Counted from the first letter of the stretch, positions 39,605 through 49,601 are shown. The stretch: 64,000 bases of DNA from Curtobacterium salicis (GCF_011759505.1 NZ_JAAOYO010000002.1:558001-622000), one strand, 5' to 3'. Translations and numbers: made by a program. Notes: generated from the letters alone by a model not told the origin.

Positions 39605-41260
39605 TTACGCCTCGACGTGCTTGCCCGGGTGCTGGCCCGCAGCGAGTTCGTCCGCGGCGGTGGCGGGTGCCGGAGCCGAGGCGTGGGCAGCGACGTGCTC
39701 GCGCTCGTCGTCGGCCTTCGCCGAGGCAGCCTCGGCCGACCCGCCGTCGGGCTGCGTGGCGACCGAGCCGGTCTGCTTCCAGGCGACGGTCTGCTTCGGC
39801 TTCGACAGGAACAGTGCCGCCACGATCGCAGCGATGAGCACGACGGCCGGCAGCACGAGCGACTGACCCATGGCCCGCGAGAACGGCTCGAGCAGGAACC
39901 CGGGCAGCGACCCGGTCTGCTCCGCACCCGCGCCGGACCCGCCGGACTGCTGCGGGAACTCGGCGGTGATGCGTGCCTCCATCAGGGCGGCGATGCCGGC
40001 GGAACCGAGCACCGCACCGATCTGACGGGTGGTGTTGTAGACGCCCGAACCGGCACCGGCGAGACGCGGCGGCAGGTTGCGTGTGGCGGAGACGGACAGC
40101 GGTCCCCACATGCAGGCGTTGGCGAGGCCGAGGAGCGCGCTCGGCAGGAGCACCCAGCCCCAGTCGGCGTTCGCGGCGATCAGGGCGCCGAACCAGAACA
40201 GGCCGCCGGAGAAGCAGGCGAGTCCGAAGGACGCCACCCAGCGCGGGTTCCAGACGTTGAGCTTCTTGCCGACGAACGGTGCCAGGCCGGCCGAGATGAC
40301 CGCCTGCGGCACGAGCAGCAGGGCGGCCTGCGTCGGCGAGAAGCGGAGGACGTCCTGCGCCCACAGCATGATCGGCAGTGCGAAGGACGAGATGGCGACG
40401 CCGACCGCGGTGATCGCGATGTTCGCGAGGGTGAAGTTGCGGTCCTTGAACAGGCCGAGCGGCAGCAGCGGCTCGCCCTTCTGCACGCCCTGCCAGACGA
40501 CGAACGCGGCGAGCACGACGATGCCGGCGATGATGAGCGACCAGACCGAGATCGGGCCGGTGATGGTGCCCCAGTCGTAGGTCTCGCCCTCCTGGATGCC
40601 GAAGACGAGCAGGAACAGACCGACGGCGGAGAGCACGATGCCCAGGGTGTCGAAGCGGTGGCGGTGACGCTCGAAGGACGGGACGAACTTCTGCGCCAGG
40701 ACGAACGCGACGATGCCGACGGGGACGTTGACGAAGAAGATCCACTCCCAGCCGAAGCCGTCGACGAGCAGGCCGCCGACGATCGGGCCGACGAGCGAGG
40801 CCACACCGGCGACCGCACCCCAGAGGCCCATGGCCGCGCCACGGTTCTGCGGCGGGAAGATGCGGGTGATGACGGACATCGTCTGCGGCGTCATCATCGC
40901 GGCGCCGAGGCCCTGCACGACGCGGGCGAGGATGAGCATCTCGATCGAGCCGGCGAGACCGCACCAGAGGCTGGCGAGCGTGAAGACGACGAGACCGACC
41001 TGGTAGAGCACCTTCGGGCCGAAGCGGTCACCGAGACGGCCGGTGATGAGCAGGGGCACGGCGTAGGCGAGCAGGTAGGCGCTGGTCACCCAGATGACGG
41101 CGTTGATGTCGGCGTCGAGCGCCGTGGCGATGGTCGGGGTCGCGACCGAGACGATCGTCGAGTCGACGAGGATCATGAAGAAGCCCACGACGAGGGCCCA
41201 GAGCGCTGGCCACGGCTTCTTGCCGTGCTCCAGGTCGGCGGCGGTTGCTGCGGATGTCAT
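39605..41260 (-). CDS. MFS multidrug efflux transporter, DHA2 family
   Basis: A 551-residue, 14-TM proton-driven exporter of the EmrB/QacA type. ATG 41260 is chosen from its overlap (ATGA) with the PadR gene stop. Motif A appears as GRLGDRFGPKVLYQ (about 72-85), motif D1 as FFMILVDSTIVSVATPTI near residues 25-42, and motif C as GPIVGGLLVDGFGWEWIFFVNVPVG (positions about 145-170, key residues G, P, G). The C-terminal 70 residues are a hydrophilic Ala/Glu/His tail. The coupled PadR gene probably represses it until a toxic compound binds. Confidence 0.94.
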   Translation of the reverse strand: MTSAATAADLEHGKKPWPALWALVVGFFMILVDSTIVSVATPTIATALDADINAVIWVTSAYLLAYAVPLLITGRLGDRFGPKVLYQVGLVVFTLASLWCGLAGSIEMLILARVVQGLGAAMMTPQTMSVITRIFPPQNRGAAMGLWGAVAGVASLVGPIVGGLLVDGFGWEWIFFVNVPVGIVAFVLAQKFVPSFERHRHRFDTLGIVLSAVGLFLLVFGIQEGETYDWGTITGPISVWSLIIAGIVVLAAFVVWQGVQKGEPLLPLGLFKDRNFTLANIAITAVGVAISSFALPIMLWAQDVLRFSPTQAALLLVPQAVISAGLAPFVGKKLNVWNPRWVASFGLACFSGGLFWFGALIAANADWGWVLLPSALLGLANACMWGPLSVSATRNLPPRLAGAGSGVYNTTRQIGAVLGSAGIAALMEARITAEFPQQSGGSGAGAEQTGSLPGFLLEPFSRAMGQSLVLPAVVLIAAIVAALFLSKPKQTVAWKQTGSVATQPDGGSAEAASAKADDEREHVAAHASAPAPATAADELAAGQHPGKHVEA

Positions 41261-41865
41261 CGAGTGGTGTCCTTGCTGTTCTGTGGGGGTTCTGCGGGGA
41301 CGGCCGGGCCGTCCCAGGGGATGTCGCCGCGCTCGACGCGTTCGGCGATGGCGGTCAGCCACTCGAGTTGCGCGGTGAGCATGGCACGGACGTACGACAC
41401 GTCGAGCCAGTAGCGCTCGGCCAGTTCCTTGGCCTGGAGGCCCGCGGCGGCTTCGTCGTACCCGTCGCGCTGTGCGCGGAGTGCGGTGATGCGCGCCCGG
41501 AAGGCGGCCGCCACGTCCTCGACGGGGAGGTTGTCCACGTGGGACACCGCCAGTCGGAACTGCGGGTACTCGTCGGCGGGTTCGGCGACCATGTGGCGGA
41601 GGCCGGCCTCGAGTGCCGCGCGCCCGGCGTCCGTGATCGAGTAGGTGGTCCGTTCGGGTCGGTTGCCCGCGCGGTCGGTGCCGACGACCTCGGCGTACCC
41701 GAGGTCGGCGAGACGGCCGACCTGGTGGTAGAGCGTGCCGGGTCGGACCTTGACGTTCCGGTCCTCGCGGCGCTGGAGCATCGTCTGGAACATCTCGTAC
41801 GGGTGCATCGGCGACTCGGCGAGCAGGCCGAGCGCCGCGAACGCGAGCGGCGTCAGGTCGGTCAC
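41257..41865 (-). CDS. PadR-family regulator of the adjacent efflux pump
   Basis: A 202-residue protein. GTG 41865 has a GGAGA site five bases upstream and gives the family N-terminus LTPLAFAALGLLAESPMHPYEM; longer frames would cross the promoter. The winged helix occupies residues 1-85 (GTLYHQVGRLADLGYAEV, TTYSITDAGR). The C-terminal helical domain (about 100-190, with YWLDVSYVRAMLTAQLEWL) is of the Vir-act-alpha-C type that forms the dimer. It overlaps the transporter gene by four bases and is expressed first. A palindromic element covers its promoter. Confidence 0.92.
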   Translation of the reverse strand: MTDLTPLAFAALGLLAESPMHPYEMFQTMLQRREDRNVKVRPGTLYHQVGRLADLGYAEVVGTDRAGNRPERTTYSITDAGRAALEAGLRHMVAEPADEYPQFRLAVSHVDNLPVEDVAAAFRARITALRAQRDGYDEAAAGLQAKELAERYWLDVSYVRAMLTAQLEWLTAIAERVERGDIPWDGPAVPAEPPQNSKDTTR

Positions 41866-41909
41866 GGGGTCTCCGGGTGGTCGATCGTCACCGCGTGTTC
41901 GATGCCGAT

Positions 41910-41950
41910 TGTTCGAGTTGGAATATACGTCGTCGAACAGTTCTCCACAA
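41910..41950 (-). promoter_or_regulatory. padR-MFS promoter and operator
   Basis: On the minus strand, -35 TTGTGG (41950-41945) and -10 TATATT (41927-41922) are 17 bases apart. The arms TGTTCGA (41910-41916) and TCGAACA (41933-41939) flank the -10, and a further direct copy of TGTTCGA lies at 41896. This fits autorepression by PadR. Confidence 0.7.
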
Positions 41951-42021
41951 GCGCCCGACGCGCCGTGCGCTGGACCTAGACTGGTGACGTCCCCACCCGA
42001 CCCCTGTGCTGGAGTGAACAC

Positions 42022-42270
42022 GTGCCAACGATCGTCGTCGAGGTCATGCCGAAGGCCGAGATCCTCGACCCCCAGGGCAAGGCGGTGGGCAATGCCCTCG
42101 CCCGCCTCGGCAAGAACGACCTGACCAACGTCCGCATCGGCAAGCGATTCGAGGTGTCGGTCGACGGTCCCGTCGACGACGCCAAGCTCGCCGAAGTCCG
42201 CGAGATCGCGGTCGACGTCTTCTCGAACGCAGTCATCGAGGACGTCGTCTCCGTGAGCGTCGTCGAGTGA
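42022..42270 (+). CDS. purS: FGAM synthase subunit PurS
   Basis: An 82-residue small subunit of the three-part phosphoribosylformylglycinamidine synthase, bridging PurL and Pur[22 protein letters not shown] and [12 protein letters not shown] are the usual signatures. GTG 42022 follows GGAGTGAACAC. Its stop overlaps the purQ start (GTGA). A -10-like TAGACT lies at 41977-41982, upstream and divergent from the padR promoter. Confidence 0.96.
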   Translation: MPTIVVEVMPKAEILDPQGKAVGNALARLGKNDLTNVRIGKRFEVSVDGPVDDAKLAEVREIAVDVFSNAVIEDVVSVSVVE

Positions 42271-42968
42271 CGATGCGCATCGGGGTCATCACCTTCCCCG
42301 GCTCGCTCGACGACCGCGACGCGCAGCGTGCCGTGCGTCTGGCCGGAGCCGAGCCGGTCGCGCTCTGGCACGGTGACCACGACCTCCAGGGTGTCGACGC
42401 GATCGTCCTGCCGGGCGGGTTCTCCTACGGGGACTACCTCCGCGCCGGGGCCATCGCCGCCAAGGCCCCGATCATGGCCGAGGTCATCGACGTCGCCGGC
42501 AAGGGCATGCCCGTGCTCGGCATCTGCAACGGCTTCCAGATGCTCGCCGAGGCCCGTCTGGTCCCCGGTGCGCACACGCGGAACGCCCACCAGCAGTTCA
42601 TCCGCCGCGACCAGGTGCTCCGCGTCGAGAACGCCGACACCGCGTGGACGTCCGGCTTCGACGCGCAGCAGGAGATCACCATCCCGCTGAAGAACGCCGA
42701 CGGCCGCTTCGTCGCCGACGCGGACGAGATCAAGCGCATCGAGGACAACGGCCAGGTCGTCTTCCGCTACGTCGGCGTCAACCCGAACGGGTCGATCGAC
42801 GACATCGCGGGCGTCTCGAACGAGCGCGGCAACGTCGTCGGCCTGATGCCGCACCCCGAGCACGCGACGGAGCCCGGGTTCGGCCCGGACACCCGCGCGG
42901 CCATGGCCTCCGGCACGGACGGCCTCACCTTCTTCACCTCCGTGATCGAGCGCGCGCTCGTCAAGTGA
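42267..42968 (+). CDS. purQ: FGAM synthase glutaminase subunit PurQ
   Basis: A 233-residue class I glutamine amidotransferase that supplies ammonia to PurL. The nucleophile elbow GICNGFQML has Cys at about residue 90. The His/Glu pair is in [11 protein letters not shown] (about 200). [20 protein letters not shown] opens the domain. GTG 42267 overlaps purS; ATG 42273 is also possible and would remove two residues. Confidence 0.96.
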   Translation: MTMRIGVITFPGSLDDRDAQRAVRLAGAEPVALWHGDHDLQGVDAIVLPGGFSYGDYLRAGAIAAKAPIMAEVIDVAGKGMPVLGICNGFQMLAEARLVPGAHTRNAHQQFIRRDQVLRVENADTAWTSGFDAQQEITIPLKNADGRFVADADEIKRIEDNGQVVFRYVGVNPNGSIDDIAGVSNERGNVVGLMPHPEHATEPGFGPDTRAAMASGTDGLTFFTSVIERALVK

Positions 42969-43015
42969 CCGCGACTCCTTCGCCCGCGAATCCAGTGACA
43001 GGGAACGACAACACC

Positions 43016-45397
43016 GTGACCACGCCCGTCCGCCCGAAGCCCGACACCGTCCAGGACGCCGCCGAGACGCCCGACAAGGAACAGCCCTACGCGGCCCTCG
43101 GGCTGAAGGCCGACGAGTACGCGAAGATCCGCGAGATCCTCGGTCGCCGCCCCACCTCGGGTGAGCTGGCCATGTACTCGGTCATGTGGTCCGAGCACTG
43201 CTCGTACAAGTCGAGCAAGAACTACCTCCGGCAGTTCGGCAAGAAGGTCACGCCGGAGATGACCAAGAACCTGATGGTCGGCATGGGCGAGAACGCCGGT
43301 GTCGTCGACGTGGGTGACGGCTGGGCGGTGACCTTCAAGGTCGAGTCGCACAACCACCCGTCCTACGTCGAGCCCTACCAGGGTGCGGCCACCGGTGTCG
43401 GCGGCATCGTGCGCGACATCATCTCGATGGGTGCCCGTCCGGTCGCGGTGATGGACCAGCTGCGGTTCGGCGCCATCGACCACGAGGACACGGCACGCGT
43501 GGTGCACGGGGTCGTCGGCGGCATCTCGTTCTACGGCAACTGCCTCGGCCTGCCGAACATCGGCGGCGAGACCTACTTCGACCCGGTGTACCAGGGCAAC
43601 CCGCTGGTGAACGCCCTGGCGGTGGGTGTGCTGCGGCACGAGGACCTACACCTGGCGAACGCCTCGGGTGCGGGCAACAAGGTCGTGCTGTTCGGCGCCC
43701 GCACGGGTGGCGACGGCATCGGCGGCGCGTCGATCCTGGCGTCCGACACCTTCACCGAGGGCGGCCCGACCAAGCGTCCGGCGGTCCAGGTGGGCGACCC
43801 GTTCGCCGAGAAGGTCCTCATCGAGTGCTGCCTCGAACTCTTCCAGAAGGAGCTCGTCGAGGGCATCCAGGACCTCGGAGCCGCGGGAATCTCCTGCGCG
43901 ACGAGCGAGCTCGCGAGCAACGGCGACGGCGGGATGCACATCTCCCTCGACGACGTCCTGCTCCGCGACCCGTCGCTCACGGCAGAGGAGATCCTCATGT
44001 CGGAGAGCCAGGAGCGCATGATGGCGGTCGTCCGCCCCGACAAGCTCGACGCCTTCCTCGAGGTCGTCGGCAAGTGGGAGGTCGAGACCAGCGTGCTGGG
44101 CGAGGTCACCGGCACCGGCCGTCTCGTCATCGACTGGCAGGGCCAGGAGATCGTCAACGTCGACCCGCGCACCGTCGCGGTCGACGGCCCGGTGTACGAC
44201 CGCCCGGTCGCCTACCCGAGCTGGATCGACGCGCTCCAGGCCGACGGTGCCGAGTCGCTCGACCGTCCGGAGACCGGACCCGCCCTCAAGGCACAGTTCC
44301 TGCAGCTGCTCGGGTCGCCGAACCTCTCCGACAAGCGCTGGGTCACGAACCAGTACGACACGTACGTCCTCGGCAACACCGCGCTGTCCTTCCCCGACGA
44401 CGGCGGCATGATCCGCGTCGACGAGGAGACCGGCCTGGGTGTCGCGATCGCCACGGACGCCAACGGCCGGTACTGCCAGCTCGACCCGAAGCAGGGCGCC
44501 CGACTGGCCCTGGCCGAGGCGTACCGGAACGTCGCCGTCACCGGTGCCGTCCCCGCGGCGGTCACCGACTGCCTGAACTTCGGCTCGCCCGAGAACCCCG
44601 AGGTCATGTGGCAGTTCTCCGAGGCCGTCGAGGGCCTGGCGGACGGCTGCATGGAGCTCGGCATCCCGGTGACCGGCGGCAACGTGTCGTTCTACAACCA
44701 GACGGGCGACACCCCGATCCACCCGACGCCGGTCGTCGGTGTGCTCGGCGTGATCGACGACGTCGCCAAGCGCATCCCCTCGGGGTGGCAGGACGACGGC
44801 CACAACATCTACCTGCTCGGCACCACGAGCCTCGAGCTCGACGGTTCGGCCTGGGCCGGCACCGTGCACGACCACCTGGGCGGACGTCCGCCGATGGTGG
44901 ACCTGGGCCGCGAGAAGGCCCTGGCGGAGCTCATCGCCGCTGCGGCCGACGAGCAGCTGCTGACGAGCGCACACGACCTGGCGGACGGCGGCCTCGGCCA
45001 GACCCTCGCCGAGTCGGTGCTCCGTTTCGGCCTCGGTGCCCGTGTCGTGCTCGACGAGCTCGAGTCCCGCGACGGCGTCGACACCGCGACGGCGCTGTTC
45101 TCCGAGTCGACCGGCCGCGTCATCGTGACCGTCCGACGCGAGGACGACGTCCGCTTCCAGGGCCTCTGCACGGGCCGGGGGTACCCGGTCCTGCGCATCG
45201 GCGTGACCGACGCCGCGTCGGGCTCGCTCGAGGTCCAGGGTGCGTTCGAGGCGACGATCGACGAGCTCCGCGGCGTCCACGGTGCGACCCTGCCGACGCA
45301 CTTCGGTGACGTCATCCAGGAGAACGTCACCGAGGGCTACGTCGGGCGCGGGCCGCTCGACGACCACGGCTCCTTCTCGCCGCGCACGGACTCCTGA
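43016..45397 (+). CDS. purL: FGAM synthase large subunit PurL
   Basis: A 793-residue ATP-dependent amidotransferase of the small (Gram-positive) type. The start is uncertain: GTG 43016 gives the family-like [19 protein letters not shown], whereas GTG 42965 would overlap purQ by four bases and add 17 residues. Motifs: [16 protein letters not shown] (about 50) with the catalytic His, ESHNHPS (about 103), [10 protein letters not shown], and [18 protein letters not shown] near residue 655. It completes the purS-purQ-purL operon for the FGAR to FGAM step. Confidence 0.96.
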   Translation: MTTPVRPKPDTVQDAAETPDKEQPYAALGLKADEYAKIREILGRRPTSGELAMYSVMWSEHCSYKSSKNYLRQFGKKVTPEMTKNLMVGMGENAGVVDVGDGWAVTFKVESHNHPSYVEPYQGAATGVGGIVRDIISMGARPVAVMDQLRFGAIDHEDTARVVHGVVGGISFYGNCLGLPNIGGETYFDPVYQGNPLVNALAVGVLRHEDLHLANASGAGNKVVLFGARTGGDGIGGASILASDTFTEGGPTKRPAVQVGDPFAEKVLIECCLELFQKELVEGIQDLGAAGISCATSELASNGDGGMHISLDDVLLRDPSLTAEEILMSESQERMMAVVRPDKLDAFLEVVGKWEVETSVLGEVTGTGRLVIDWQGQEIVNVDPRTVAVDGPVYDRPVAYPSWIDALQADGAESLDRPETGPALKAQFLQLLGSPNLSDKRWVTNQYDTYVLGNTALSFPDDGGMIRVDEETGLGVAIATDANGRYCQLDPKQGARLALAEAYRNVAVTGAVPAAVTDCLNFGSPENPEVMWQFSEAVEGLADGCMELGIPVTGGNVSFYNQTGDTPIHPTPVVGVLGVIDDVAKRIPSGWQDDGHNIYLLGTTSLELDGSAWAGTVHDHLGGRPPMVDLGREKALAELIAAAADEQLLTSAHDLADGGLGQTLAESVLRFGLGARVVLDELESRDGVDTATALFSESTGRVIVTVRREDDVRFQGLCTGRGYPVLRIGVTDAASGSLEVQGAFEATIDELRGVHGATLPTHFGDVIQENVTEGYVGRGPLDDHGSFSPRTDS

Positions 45398-45401
45398 CCC
45401 G

Positions 45402-46337
45402 GTGCCGATCGTCACGCTGCCCCTGCAGGAACTGCTCGACGGCTTCGGACCGGTGCCGGACGGCATCGAGCTGGACGTCTGGGACGTCGAGTCCCCGTAC
45501 GACCGGGCCGACGAGGTCGCCATCGCGTTCCTGCCGTTCTACTTCGGTGGACGGCACCGCTGGCAGTTCGTGCACGACCTGCCGAACCTCGAACTGCTGC
45601 AGCTGCCGAGCGCCGGGTACGAGTGGGCGACCCCGCACGTACCCGGTCACGCACGGCTGGCGAACGGCCGCGGGATCCACGACGACGAGACGGCGGAGCT
45701 CGCCGTCGGGTTGGCGCTGACCTCGCTCCGTGAGATCGCAGCGTTCCAGTTCGACCGTGCCGAGCAGCGATGGGACGCACGCGAGACCCGGTCGCTGGCG
45801 GACCGGCGGGTGACGGTCGTCGGCTACGGCGCGATCGGGTCGGCGATCGCGACGCGGTTCGAGGCGTTCCGCACGCACGTCACCGTCGTCGCCCGGACGG
45901 CTCGTGAGCAGGACGGCCGGCAGGTGCACGCGTTCGGCGAGCTGCCGGAACTCGCGCGCACCACGGACGTGCTCGTGCTCATCGCGCCGCTCACCGACGA
46001 GACCGAGGGACTGGTGGACGCGGACCTCCTCGCCGCGCTGCCCGACGGCGCCCTCGTGGTGAACGTCGCACGCGGCAAGGTCGTCGACACCGACGCTCTC
46101 GTGGCGGAACTCCGCTCGGGCCGGATCTCGGCGGCGCTCGACGTCACCGACCCGGAACCCCTGCCCGCCGACCACGCGCTCTGGACGACGCCGAACACCG
46201 TGCTCACGCCCCATGTCGGCGGCAACACGGACCTCAGCATCCCGCGGTCGCTCGACCTGATCCGTCGCCAGGTCGCGGCGCTGGCCGAGGGTCACACGTT
46301 CGAGAACGTCATCGATCTGCCGGTCACACAGGGCTGA
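45402..46337 (+). CDS. D-2-hydroxyacid dehydrogenase family protein
   Basis: A 311-residue NAD-dependent enzyme. GTG 45402 lies four bases after the purL stop, so it is probably the last gene of that operon. The Rossmann motif is VTVVGYGAIGSAIATRF (about 130-146). Catalytic Arg, Glu and His are expected in NVARGKVVD (about 222), DVTDPEPLPADHALW (about 248-262) and TPHVGGNT (about 270). The N-terminal domain is short and lacks obvious substrate signatures, so substrate (glyoxylate, phosphoglycerate-like or other) is open. A direct role in purine synthesis is not implied. Confidence 0.9.
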   Translation: MPIVTLPLQELLDGFGPVPDGIELDVWDVESPYDRADEVAIAFLPFYFGGRHRWQFVHDLPNLELLQLPSAGYEWATPHVPGHARLANGRGIHDDETAELAVGLALTSLREIAAFQFDRAEQRWDARETRSLADRRVTVVGYGAIGSAIATRFEAFRTHVTVVARTAREQDGRQVHAFGELPELARTTDVLVLIAPLTDETEGLVDADLLAALPDGALVVNVARGKVVDTDALVAELRSGRISAALDVTDPEPLPADHALWTTPNTVLTPHVGGNTDLSIPRSLDLIRRQVAALAEGHTFENVIDLPVTQG

Positions 46338-46419
46338 CGGCACCGGCCGGATCCGCAGGCAACCCCGTCCAGGCCGACGGCCCAGCCGGGCACGCTCGAC
46401 CGCACCGGTCCGGATCGAC

Positions 46420-47508
46420 TCAGCGCTCGGGCAGCGGGACGATGCAGGTCGGGCTGCCGACGGCGATCTGCCCGACGGCCTCCCCCGGCACACCGTCGTC
46501 CCCGACCGGCAGCACCGCCACCGCGTCCGACATCTGGTTCGCGACGAGCAGGTGCCCGGGCACCCGGGCGAAGTGGCGCGGCCAGACGCCGCCCGCCGAC
46601 GCCGACCCGATGACGCGGAGCCCGTCGTCAGCTGAGTCGAGCACCACGATCTGGTCGCGGCCGCGCACGGCGACCGTGACCCGGCCGCGCTCGTCGACCT
46701 CGATGTGGCTGAGGAGCGACGGCGCACCGGGGCCGTCGAAGACCGAGGTGGCGCAGACCTCGTGGAACGACCCGGAATTGTCGCGGCGGAGGCGGTACAC
46801 CCGTCCGTCGAGTTCGCCCGCGACGACGAGGTCGTCACCCACCCATGCCATGTGCCGTGGTCCGGCGCCGGGCGCGACGTGGTGGACACGCAGCGCCTCG
46901 ATCGACGCGGAGCCGGCGTCGGCGCTGACCCGGAACTCGTGCAGGGCGTCGCCGCCGAGGTCGGCGACCAACACCGTGCCGTCAGGCGTGGCGACGGATT
47001 GATGGGCGTGCGGGCCCTCCTGCCGGTCCTCGTCGGGACCGGTCGCGTCGGGCAGGACCTCGGTCGCGAGTGCCGCGTCCGGCAGTGCGGCGGAGACCCC
47101 GGCGCCCTGTCCGCCGACGCCGTGCACCGCGGCGCCCCCGTCGCCGGACGAGACGGCGTACGCCTCCGCTGCCGCGAGCGAGACGGCGGTCACCGTCCCC
47201 GAGACGTAGTTCGTGATGACGAGCGCACCGGACGGGTCGATCCGCACGTGGCAGGGGGCGTCTCCACCGGCGGGGGCGTCCCACAGGTGCTCGAGCGCGG
47301 ATCCGGACCGGCGGAAGGCGTGGACGCCGCCGTCGACGGTCTCGGAGACCGCGTACACCCGGTCACCGTCGACGGCCAGGAACGACGGGTCGTCGAGCAC
47401 GGCGACGGTCGACACGAGGTCACCGTCGACGATGGAGATCCCGGTCGCGTTGCCGCCCCCGGTCGCCGTGTACGAGCCGATCAGCAGGTGCAGCGACGGC
47501 AGGGTCAC
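46420..47508 (-). CDS. Lactonase-family beta-propeller (6-phosphogluconolactonase-like)
   Basis: A 362-residue seven-bladed propeller. The opening LLIGSYTATGGGNATGISIV is the usual start of the Pgl/YbhE family. Repeated blades include VYAVSETVDGGVHAF, SGALVITNYVSGTVTAV, GPRHMAWVGDDLVV and GVWPRHFARVPGHLLVANQMSD. Members hydrolyse 6-phosphogluconolactone or related lactones, or act on muconolactone. The substrate is not certain here. Its ATG overlaps the chorismate mutase stop (ATGA), so the two genes form an operon without an obvious metabolic link. Confidence 0.9.
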   Translation of the reverse strand: MTLPSLHLLIGSYTATGGGNATGISIVDGDLVSTVAVLDDPSFLAVDGDRVYAVSETVDGGVHAFRRSGSALEHLWDAPAGGDAPCHVRIDPSGALVITNYVSGTVTAVSLAAAEAYAVSSGDGGAAVHGVGGQGAGVSAALPDAALATEVLPDATGPDEDRQEGPHAHQSVATPDGTVLVADLGGDALHEFRVSADAGSASIEALRVHHVAPGAGPRHMAWVGDDLVVAGELDGRVYRLRRDNSGSFHEVCATSVFDGPGAPSLLSHIEVDERGRVTVAVRGRDQIVVLDSADDGLRVIGSASAGGVWPRHFARVPGHLLVANQMSDAVAVLPVGDDGVPGEAVGQIAVGSPTCIVPLPER

Positions 47509-47822
47509 AGCTCACCGACGGCGATGCGCTCGTGGTGGTGGATGACCTCCGCCACGATGAAGTTGAGGAACTTCTCTGCGAAGGCCGGGTCGAGGTGCGA
47601 CTCGGCAGCGAGGGCGCGCAGCCGTGCGACCTGGATCTGCTCACGGGAGGGGTCTGCCGCGGGCATCCCGGCCGCGGCCTTGAGGTAGCCGACCCGCTGC
47701 GTGTACTTGAACCGCTCGGCGAGCATGTGGATCACGGCAGCGTCGATGTTGTCGATGCTCTGCCGGATGCTCTGCAGCTCGGCCACGGCGTCGTCGTCGG
47801 TCGTCCCTCGGGCCTCGTTCAT
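47505..47822 (-). CDS. Chorismate mutase, AroQ type
   Basis: A 105-residue, all-helical protein. IRQSIDNIDAAVIHMLAERFKYTQRVGYLK (about 19-48; key Arg, Asp and Lys) is the first helix of AroQ. QIQVARLRALA and FLNFIVAEVIHHHE follow with the remaining active-site Gln/Glu region. It catalyses chorismate to prephenate for Phe/Tyr synthesis. This is a stand-alone monofunctional form. It overlaps the lactonase gene by four bases. Confidence 0.92.
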   Translation of the reverse strand: MNEARGTTDDDAVAELQSIRQSIDNIDAAVIHMLAERFKYTQRVGYLKAAAGMPAADPSREQIQVARLRALAAESHLDPAFAEKFLNFIVAEVIHHHERIAVGEL

Positions 47823-47891
47823 GGTCAGAGCCTACTGATCGAGGCCCCCTCGGACGAGATGTGACCTCGGGGTCGTCCCGTTGCTGGGAGG

Positions 47892-48305
47892 ATGGTCGAC
47901 ATGACGGTTCTGCTGGCGATCTCCGGTGTCTTCGCGGTCCTGGCGGGCCTGGTGCACGCGTACATCTTCTTCCTCGAGTCCCTCGCGTGGACGAGCCCTC
48001 GGGTCCGACGCATCTTCAGCATCTCGAGCGATGCCGAGGCGCAGGCGACCCGGTCCCTCGCCTTCAACCAGGGCTTCTACAACCTGTTCCTGGCGATCGG
48101 CGCGGTCCTCGGTGTGGTGCTGGTGCTCGCGGGCAACGGTGCGACCGGGTGGACGCTCGTCGTCTTCTCGTGCGCGAGCATGCTCGGTGCCGCGGTCGTC
48201 CTCGCGGGCACGGGCCGCAAGTACCTGCGCTCCGCGTCGATGCAGGGCGCGTTCCCGCTGCTCGCGCTCCTGTTCGCCTTCGTGGGCTCGACCTTCGGGT
48301 CCTGA
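47892..48305 (+). CDS. DUF1304 membrane protein
   Basis: A 137-residue, four-TM protein. VHAYIFFLESLAW (about 22-34) and RSLAFNQGFYNLFLAIGA (about 56-72) are DUF1304 signatures. The function is unknown; it is a common small membrane protein in bacteria. ATG 47892 or 47901 could serve as the start. A 31-bp hairpin follows about 110 bases downstream. Confidence 0.9.
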   Translation: MVDMTVLLAISGVFAVLAGLVHAYIFFLESLAWTSPRVRRIFSISSDAEAQATRSLAFNQGFYNLFLAIGAVLGVVLVLAGNGATGWTLVVFSCASMLGAAVVLAGTGRKYLRSASMQGAFPLLALLFAFVGSTFGS

Positions 48306-48417
48306 CCCGCGCCTCCCGTCCGGCACGCACCCGCGCCCGGCCGGGAGGCCCGCCTCACCCCGCACCGGACGCCCCCGCCCGGCAGGTGGCTGGCGCCGAC
48401 GCCCACTGCGTGGTCCA

Positions 48418-48479
48418 CGCACAACAGGAACCGGCCCGCACCACGAGATCTCGTGGTGCGGGCCGGTTCCTGTTGTGCG
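48418..48479. terminator. 31-bp perfect palindromic hairpin
   Basis: Arms 48418-48448 and 48449-48479 are exactly complementary with no unpaired loop (centre AGATCT). It lies between the convergent DUF1304 and siderophore-binding genes. This is the longest perfect inverted repeat in the window. Confidence 0.85.
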
Positions 48480-48518
48480 GGTCCGACTGGCGCCGCGCAA
48501 GCGCGCTGCGCCCGGCGG

Positions 48519-49532
48519 TCAGCCCAGCTTCTTCGCGAACTCGTCCGGCAGGCGCTTGAGTGCCCACTCGATCGCCGCGGTCGTCCCGAGCGAGAACGCG
48601 GTGGAGACGTCCGAGTCGTCGATGACGATGGAGTGCCCGGCCTCGACCGACGGCACCTTCTGGAACAGCGGGTCCGAGCTCGCCTTCGACGCGTCGACGT
48701 AGATCGGCAGGACGACGGTCAGGTCGGCGTCGAGCAGGTCGAGGTTCTCGTTCGACAGCGAGACCGAGAACTCCTTGCCGGCGGCATTGTCGATCGCGGA
48801 CGGGATCGTGAAGCCGAGGTTCTGCATGAACGTGGCACGGCTGTCGCGGGAGGCGTAGACCCCGAAGCCCTCGGACGTGTACGCGCCGATCGCGGCCGTC
48901 TTGCCCTCGAACTCGGGGTGTGCCGTACGAGCGGCGGCGTAGGAGTCGTCGAGGTCGCTGAGCAGCTTCTTGCCCTCGGACTCCTTGCCGAGCGCCTTCG
49001 AGATCATGTCGACCTGCTCGGTCGTGGAGGCGAGGTAGTTCTCGCCGCCCTTCGGGATCGCGACGGTCGGGGCGATGGCGGACAGCTTGTCGTAGCGGTC
49101 CTTGTCGCCCGAGGACTTCACGTCGAGGATCAGGTCCGGCTTGAGCTTGAGGATCTCTTCGTAGCTGGGCTCGAGCGTCTCGATGATCTTCGGGGACTTC
49201 TTGTACGCCCCCTTGAGCCACGGCCCGACGCCGTCGCCACCGAAGGCGAGCCAGTCGCTGGCGCCGACGGGCTGCACGCCGAGTTCGAGGGCCGTCTCGG
49301 CGTCGCCCCACCCGAGGGCGACGACGCGCTTCGGGGCGGAGTCGATCGTCGTGGTGCCGAGCCCGGTCGTGATCGACACGGGGAAGGCGCCGTCGGACGA
49401 GCCGGCGGAGGACGACGAGGACGAGGGGCTCGACGAGGAGCAGCCGGCCAGCACGAGCGCGGCCGCGACGACGGCGCCGGCCGCAGCGAGCACGCGGGCG
49501 GAACGGCGCTTGGAGAGGGAGGAACGGATCAC
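48519..49532 (-). CDS. Iron-siderophore ABC transporter substrate-binding lipoprotein
   Basis: A 337-residue lipoprotein with lipobox VLAGC (about 31) and a Ser-rich linker. The FepB/FhuD-type fold follows: PKRVVALGWGDAETALELGVQPVG (about 66-90), SYEEILKLKPDLIL (about 122), and EWALKRLPDEFAKKLG at the end. It binds ferric siderophores outside the membrane. No permease or ATPase gene is adjacent, so it must work with a transporter encoded elsewhere. GTG 49532 directly follows an IdeR/DtxR-like box, so repression by iron is likely. Confidence 0.92.
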   Translation of the reverse strand: MIRSSLSKRRSARVLAAAGAVVAAALVLAGCSSSSPSSSSSSAGSSDGAFPVSITTGLGTTTIDSAPKRVVALGWGDAETALELGVQPVGASDWLAFGGDGVGPWLKGAYKKSPKIIETLEPSYEEILKLKPDLILDVKSSGDKDRYDKLSAIAPTVAIPKGGENYLASTTEQVDMISKALGKESEGKKLLSDLDDSYAAARTAHPEFEGKTAAIGAYTSEGFGVYASRDSRATFMQNLGFTIPSAIDNAAGKEFSVSLSNENLDLLDADLTVVLPIYVDASKASSDPLFQKVPSVEAGHSIVIDDSDVSTAFSLGTTAAIEWALKRLPDEFAKKLG

Positions 49533-49551
49533 GAAGGGTAGCCTAACCTAA
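49533..49551 (-). promoter_or_regulatory. IdeR/DtxR-like iron box
   Basis: Minus-strand TTAGGTTAGGCTACCCTTC matches 16 of 19 positions of the actinobacterial consensus TTAGGTTAGGCTAACCTAA. It abuts the GTG start and contains a -10-like TAGGCT. Transcription may therefore begin at or next to the start codon. Confidence 0.75.
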
Positions 49552-49601
49552 GGGACTCTTCCCCGGGTGGGCAGCGGGTCCTGCCTGGATAGGCTGCGCG
49601 C

